Assembly: GCA_900552085.1 (NCBI GenBank)
Contig: URYB01000092.1
Coordinates: forward strand, 1-9,006
DNA length: 9,006 nt
Source of the DNA: an uncultured Lachnobacterium sp.
GTDB lineage: Bacteria; Bacillota; Clostridia; Lachnospirales; Lachnospiraceae
Reading direction: 5' to 3'
The notes under the pieces were generated by a model. That model was given only the letters and a program-made list of their open reading frames with translations. It ran no database searches and was not told the origin of the DNA. The position numbers were made by a program, and so were the translations under genes. This document shows, piece by piece, positions 6,243 through 9,006 of the stretch; the first letter of the stretch is position 1, and every line of letters starts with the position of its first letter.

Positions 6243-7112
6243 TTATACAAGCATATCAATCACAGCACTGCTTTCCGGAAGAAATGGTTCAAACACACTG
6301 AATGCGTGTGTAAGTTTTTTATTTTTCGGGAAATCAACCAGCTCATGTTCTTTCCCCGCACGCTCCAATGCTTTTTCGAAATGGATCGTATAATTTCTTA
6401 AATAATCATCGTGACTTGTTACAAGCCATGCCGGAGCAAGCGCCTCGATCAGTTCCGGATTTTCTGGATTCACATATTTGCCAAATGGTGTCTTCTTATA
6501 ATTTTTACCGTACAGATACTTCGGAAGAAACATGCCAATCTTGTCAAATTTTGCAGTATAAAACATGCCACCGATCAATCCAAGAGCATTCACTTTCAGA
6601 TCCGACGGACGGACACCCGCTGCTTTGGCAATTTTCCGGTTATTCTGTATTGCATTCGTATAGGTAATCAGACAGGCTCCACCACTGTCGCCCACCATGT
6701 ATACGTGAGATAAATCTCCCCCGTCTTCTGCTGCATGTTCTTTTACAAAATCCATCGCAGCAAATACATCCCGGAACTGGTCAAAAATCTTACAGTCCGG
6801 TACCAGTCGGTATTCTATACTGTATACGAGGAAACCTTTTTTGCAGAGCAATGCACAAAAGCCCCTGTTAAACTCCTTGTTTCCAAGAAGCAGACCGCCT
6901 CCATGAACATTGATGACAATAGGAAGCACCTTTCCCTCCATAGATTCCGGGCGGTATACATCCAGACGATGTTCTTTGTCATCTGCTGCATACGCAATAT
7001 TTTCGGTGCACTTTACCCCATCCGGTAATGGGTACTTTTGCTCCCGCTCTACACATGATTTTTCAAAATCACTCCGCTGTTTATAAAATTGTTCGATGAT
7101 AAAATTACGCAT
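6243..7112 (-). CDS. Alpha/beta hydrolase of the HSL-like esterase/lipase group
   Basis: The protein is predicted to be a cytoplasmic carboxylesterase of 289 residues. The oxyanion-hole motif HGGG (70-73) lies after strand PIVINV. The nucleophile elbow is GDSGG (141-145) with S143. The acid is D235 or D236 in SHDDYLRNY, and the general base is H269 in THAFSVF. A complete catalytic triad is therefore present and no signal peptide is seen. The C-terminus ends soon after the catalytic His (VIDMLV), slightly shorter than many relatives, which often carry an extra terminal helix. GAGAGG 5 nt upstream supports the start. It has its own promoter and terminator, so it appears to be a single-gene unit. 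The natural ester substrate is unknown. Confidence 0.87.
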   Translation of the reverse strand: MRNFIIEQFYKQRSDFEKSCVEREQKYPLPDGVKCTENIAYAADDKEHRLDVYRPESMEGKVLPIVINVHGGGLLLGNKEFNRGFCALLCKKGFLVYSIEYRLVPDCKIFDQFRDVFAAMDFVKEHAAEDGGDLSHVYMVGDSGGACLITYTNAIQNNRKIAKAAGVRPSDLKVNALGLIGGMFYTAKFDKIGMFLPKYLYGKNYKKTPFGKYVNPENPELIEALAPAWLVTSHDDYLRNYTIHFEKALERAGKEHELVDFPKNKKLTHAFSVFEPFLPESSAVIDMLV

Positions 7113-7179
7113 TGATACCTCTCATATCTCTACACTGATTGCAAACCGGCAAAATCTGCCGCTTTTATATTCCTGCTTC

Positions 7180-7208
7180 ATTATATCATCTCTATTGTGT
7201 GATTGAAA
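7180..7208 (-). promoter_or_regulatory. Promoter of the hydrolase gene (extended -10)
   Basis: TATAAT (7180-7185) is preceded by TGA, giving the extended -10 form TGnTATAAT. A partial -35, TTTCAA (7203-7208), lies 17 bp upstream. The -35 lies inside the last codons of the broken sirtuin gene, so the hydrolase is probably expressed independently of it. Confidence 0.6.
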
Positions 7209-8126
7209 TCAATATTTCTCCAATATCTCCATTTATACAGAGCGATTTTTTACGGATTTCCTCCGGTGCATAAGCCTCTCCATGGTTCAGGCATACATAC
7301 GTTGCCTCCGGCATAGTTCCGGTCATTTTCCAAAACGGATATTTTATAATTCCCGGAGTGTTGTACCCTACGCCCAGTTCCAGAAAAAGAATTTTGCAAT
7401 TCTTTCTCGTTCGAAGGAAATTTTCGTACCGTTCTGCTGCCTGATGCCATCCCTCGTCTTCCACAAATGTTTCATCTGCACGCAGATTCATTGTCATCGG
7501 CCTTCCACAATGCGGACACTTCGGAACCAGATTGGAAGGAATATGTCTGTTTTCTTTCTCCTTTTGCTCCTGTGGTCCTGTCAAATTTCCATCCGATGAG
7601 AAATCATATCCCTGCGCCCGCAACATTTCTTTTACTATCTCTTTGTTGTCATATGTCTCCTGACAACATGGCTGACTGCATTGCCAAAGGCCATAATCTC
7701 CCTGCGTATAGAACAATCTTTTTTTCTCAAAACCAGCTTTCTGAAAACAATGATCTACATTCGTCGTAAGCACAAAATAGTCCTTGTCCCTTACCAGATA
7801 TCAAACAGCCTGTCATAGACCGGTTCTGGTGCATCCATATAGCGGTTGATGTAAATATAGCGGCTCCAGTATGCCCAATGTTCTTCCAATGTTTCATAGG
7901 GATAAAAGCCGCCGGAATACATATCGGAAAAATAATACTTTTGTGCAAAGTCCGAAAAATAATGATTAAACCGCGCTCCGCTGTAAGTAAATCCTGCCGA
8001 CGTGGAGAGTCCTGCTCCGGCTCCAATCACCACAGCATCTGCCTCTACCAGTTTTTCTTTTATCTGAGAAATTTTATTTTCCAAGCTGCTGTTCATAGAG
8101 TTCTTCATCTTCTTCCTTAAAAACAT
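7192..8126 (-). pseudogene. Sirtuin (Sir2 family, class-M-like) gene broken by a one-base frameshift
   Basis: The 5' frame (8126-7791) encodes the NAD-binding start of a sirtuin, GAGAGLSTSAG (35-45). It continues with YSGARF and DMYSGGFYPY, features of class M (SirTM-like) sirtuins. It ends at TAA (7791-7793) after FDIW. The remainder continues in the -1 frame: DKDYFVLTTNVDHCF, then YTQGDYGLWQC. The position of the deacetylase catalytic His is Gln, as in ADP-ribosylating class M sirtuins. Next come the zinc-site cysteines (CSQPCC and CPHC), then LGVGYNTPGIIKYPFW, ending at 7192. One missing base around 7794-7801 explains the break; restored, the protein would be about 310 residues. AAGGTGG 6 nt upstream supports the start. 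No macrodomain gene, the usual partner of class M sirtuins, is in the window. A sequencing error cannot be excluded. Confidence 0.85.
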
Positions 8127-8171
8127 TAAATACCACCTTTATGTATGAAACACAAGTTATTTTTCCCAGAA

Positions 8172-8469
8172 TTACGAAATGATCCTGACGCGCCCCGGCT
8201 TTCTCGGTTTTGTATGTGGCTGCTCGCCGTCAATATACCCAAGAATCACAAACCCCTGACAAGCATAGCCTTCCGGCACTTCCCACTCACGCATGTACTT
8301 TCTTCCCTCTTCAGAAGCAAACGTCTCGTAACCTCTCGATACGATGCAGGATGCGATCCCCAGTTCGGTTGCCTGCCTCAAGGATGGTTTCCAGATCTTC
8401 TCGCGCAATCTGCCGGTCCGTGTATTTTCGAATCGAATGTCTTTCTTTCACAAGTTCCATAAATGCCAT
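8172..8469 (-). pseudogene. Nitroreductase-family pseudogene with internal deletion
   Basis: The 5' end from ATG at 8469 reads MAFMELVKERHSIRKYTDRQ, the classical FMN-binding start of the nitroreductase family, up to LETILEAG. It then stops matching near 8368-8382. The C-terminal third follows in another frame, QATELGIASCIVSRG to GYIDGEQPHTKPRKPGRVRI, ending at TAA (8172-8174). The middle of the protein, probably 60-90 residues including part of the flavin and dimer region, is missing and the frame is shifted. The junction contains a tandem GGCAGGCA, consistent with loss by slippage or short homology. AGGGAG upstream of the ATG is still a good ribosome binding site. It lies 45 bp before the sirtuin gene and 56 bp after the radical SAM gene, all in the same direction. 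Confidence 0.85.
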
Positions 8470-8525
8470 TTGTTACATCTCCCTCCCTTATCAGAACCAT
8501 TTCCATGCTTACATCAATTTTCCAT

Positions 8526-9006
8526 TTATAACCGCTCTCCGGTCAATGCATTCTTCGTCTTCCAGCACTGCGGATCTGCCCCGTAAAAGCTTCCGGTCGT
8601 ACCGTTCGCCACAGCCGGACAGCCTCTGCACCACGCTTTCAGTTCACACTTGCTGCATTTTTCAAACTTCTCGTAATCCCGGTATTGCTCCATCTGACAG
8701 ATCCACACGTCCGCAAGTCTGTCCTCAAATACATTCGCAACCTTACTGTTCATCGCTCTGCGACATGCCATCACATCGCCGTTTGAAGAGATCGTGATAT
8801 GACAGTTTCCACAGTTGCATCCACCGTAGATCATGCCTGACTTGGCATTTTCCGGTATGTGAAACTGTCCGGTTTCGTATTCATAGAGCGTCCACAGATG
8901 ATCCTTTTTATTAAAATAAATCTCGCATCCCGCTGCCTCATATGCCTTGTATTTTGCGTCGCATATCTCTAAAAGATTTCTATACTCCTGTGGCGTCATG
9001 CTTGTA
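8526..9006 (-). CDS. Radical SAM enzyme, C-terminal SPASM half (5' end beyond window)
   Basis: Only the last 157-159 residues are visible; the frame is open through the right edge. The CxxxCxxC cluster that binds the SAM iron-sulfur centre would lie outside. The visible part holds the SPASM motif for auxiliary iron-sulfur clusters. Counting from the Met at 8999, C61-x12-G-x4-C79 (in GGCNCGNCHITI ... GDVMACRR) is followed by C115-x2-C118-x5-C124-x2-C127, then C145. The third gap is x2 rather than the textbook x3. Downstream text such as VANVFEDRLADVW also fits SPASM proteins. Many are peptide maturases making thioether or carbon-carbon links in ribosomal peptides; others activate sulfatases. 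The subfamily cannot be fixed from this half, though the cluster pattern resembles peptide-modifying types. Confidence 0.85.
   Translation of the reverse strand, partial: TSMTPQEYRNLLEICDAKYKAYEAAGCEIYFNKKDHLWTLYEYETGQFHIPENAKSGMIYGGCNCGNCHITISSNGDVMACRRAMNSKVANVFEDRLADVWICQMEQYRDYEKFEKCSKCELKAWCRGCPAVANGTTGSFYGADPQCWKTKNALTGERL

Noticed and set aside
7141..7170. Small CGGCA/TGCCG hairpin upstream of the hydrolase as a terminator
   Set aside because: The stem is only 5 bp, there is no proper U-tract on the minus strand, and it lies in the hydrolase leader after a good promoter.
7785..7810. Programmed -1 frameshift joining the two sirtuin reading frames
   Set aside because: The shift would have to occur at TGG-TAA, and no slippery X-XXY-YYZ heptamer is present. 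A single lost base is the simpler explanation.
8997..8999. ATG at 8999 as the true start of the radical SAM protein
   Set aside because: The frame is open upstream to the window edge and the visible part lacks the SAM-binding domain, so this Met is internal.

Overview
The window looks like chromosomal DNA of a gut-type Clostridia, most likely Lachnospiraceae. The grounds are moderate G+C content, strong AGGAGG-type ribosome binding sites, low-GC Gram-positive style promoters and terminators, and a gene mix typical of that family. This placement is an inference from style and gene content. All genes lie on the minus strand except one broken gene. No RNA gene, CRISPR array, insertion sequence or phage gene was seen, and no gene-free stretch exceeds about 210 bp.

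Layout from left to right. (1) 1-904: the N-terminal 301 residues of a glucose/maltose-family PTS membrane transporter (EIIC), cut by the left edge. Its leader contains a 24-bp hairpin (950-1005). (2) 1083-2268: a two-gene operon with an 11-nt overlap, encoding a HAD phosphatase of the beta-phosphoglucomutase type and then a UDG-superfamily DNA-deoxyinosine glycosylase. (3) 2356-3867: a LysR regulator, divergent from an aldo/keto reductase gene that is dead (amber codon plus a large internal deletion). (4) 3934-6067: a membrane and regulation module with an acyltransferase-3 family membrane protein, an overlapping XRE + AbrB two-domain regulator, and a zinc-ribbon membrane protein with its own promoter. 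A perfect 12-bp palindrome overlaps that promoter's -10. (5) 6243-7112: an HSL-type alpha/beta hydrolase with its own promoter. (6) 7192-9006: a co-directional run with a class-M-like sirtuin gene broken by a one-base frameshift, a nitroreductase gene broken by an internal deletion, and the C-terminal SPASM half of a radical SAM enzyme that continues past the right edge.

The clearest overall theme is local decay of redox and NAD-linked genes. The aldo/keto reductase, the sirtuin and the nitroreductase are all damaged, while regulators, transporter, repair and membrane genes between and around them are intact. The most system-like intact part is the acyltransferase / XRE-AbrB / zinc-ribbon trio. 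There a dual DNA-binding-domain regulator sits directly upstream of a promoter carrying a plausible operator. I did not find strong evidence for a wholly new system. The best leads are that trio, the class-M-like sirtuin remnant, and whatever peptide substrate may lie next to the radical SAM gene beyond the right edge.
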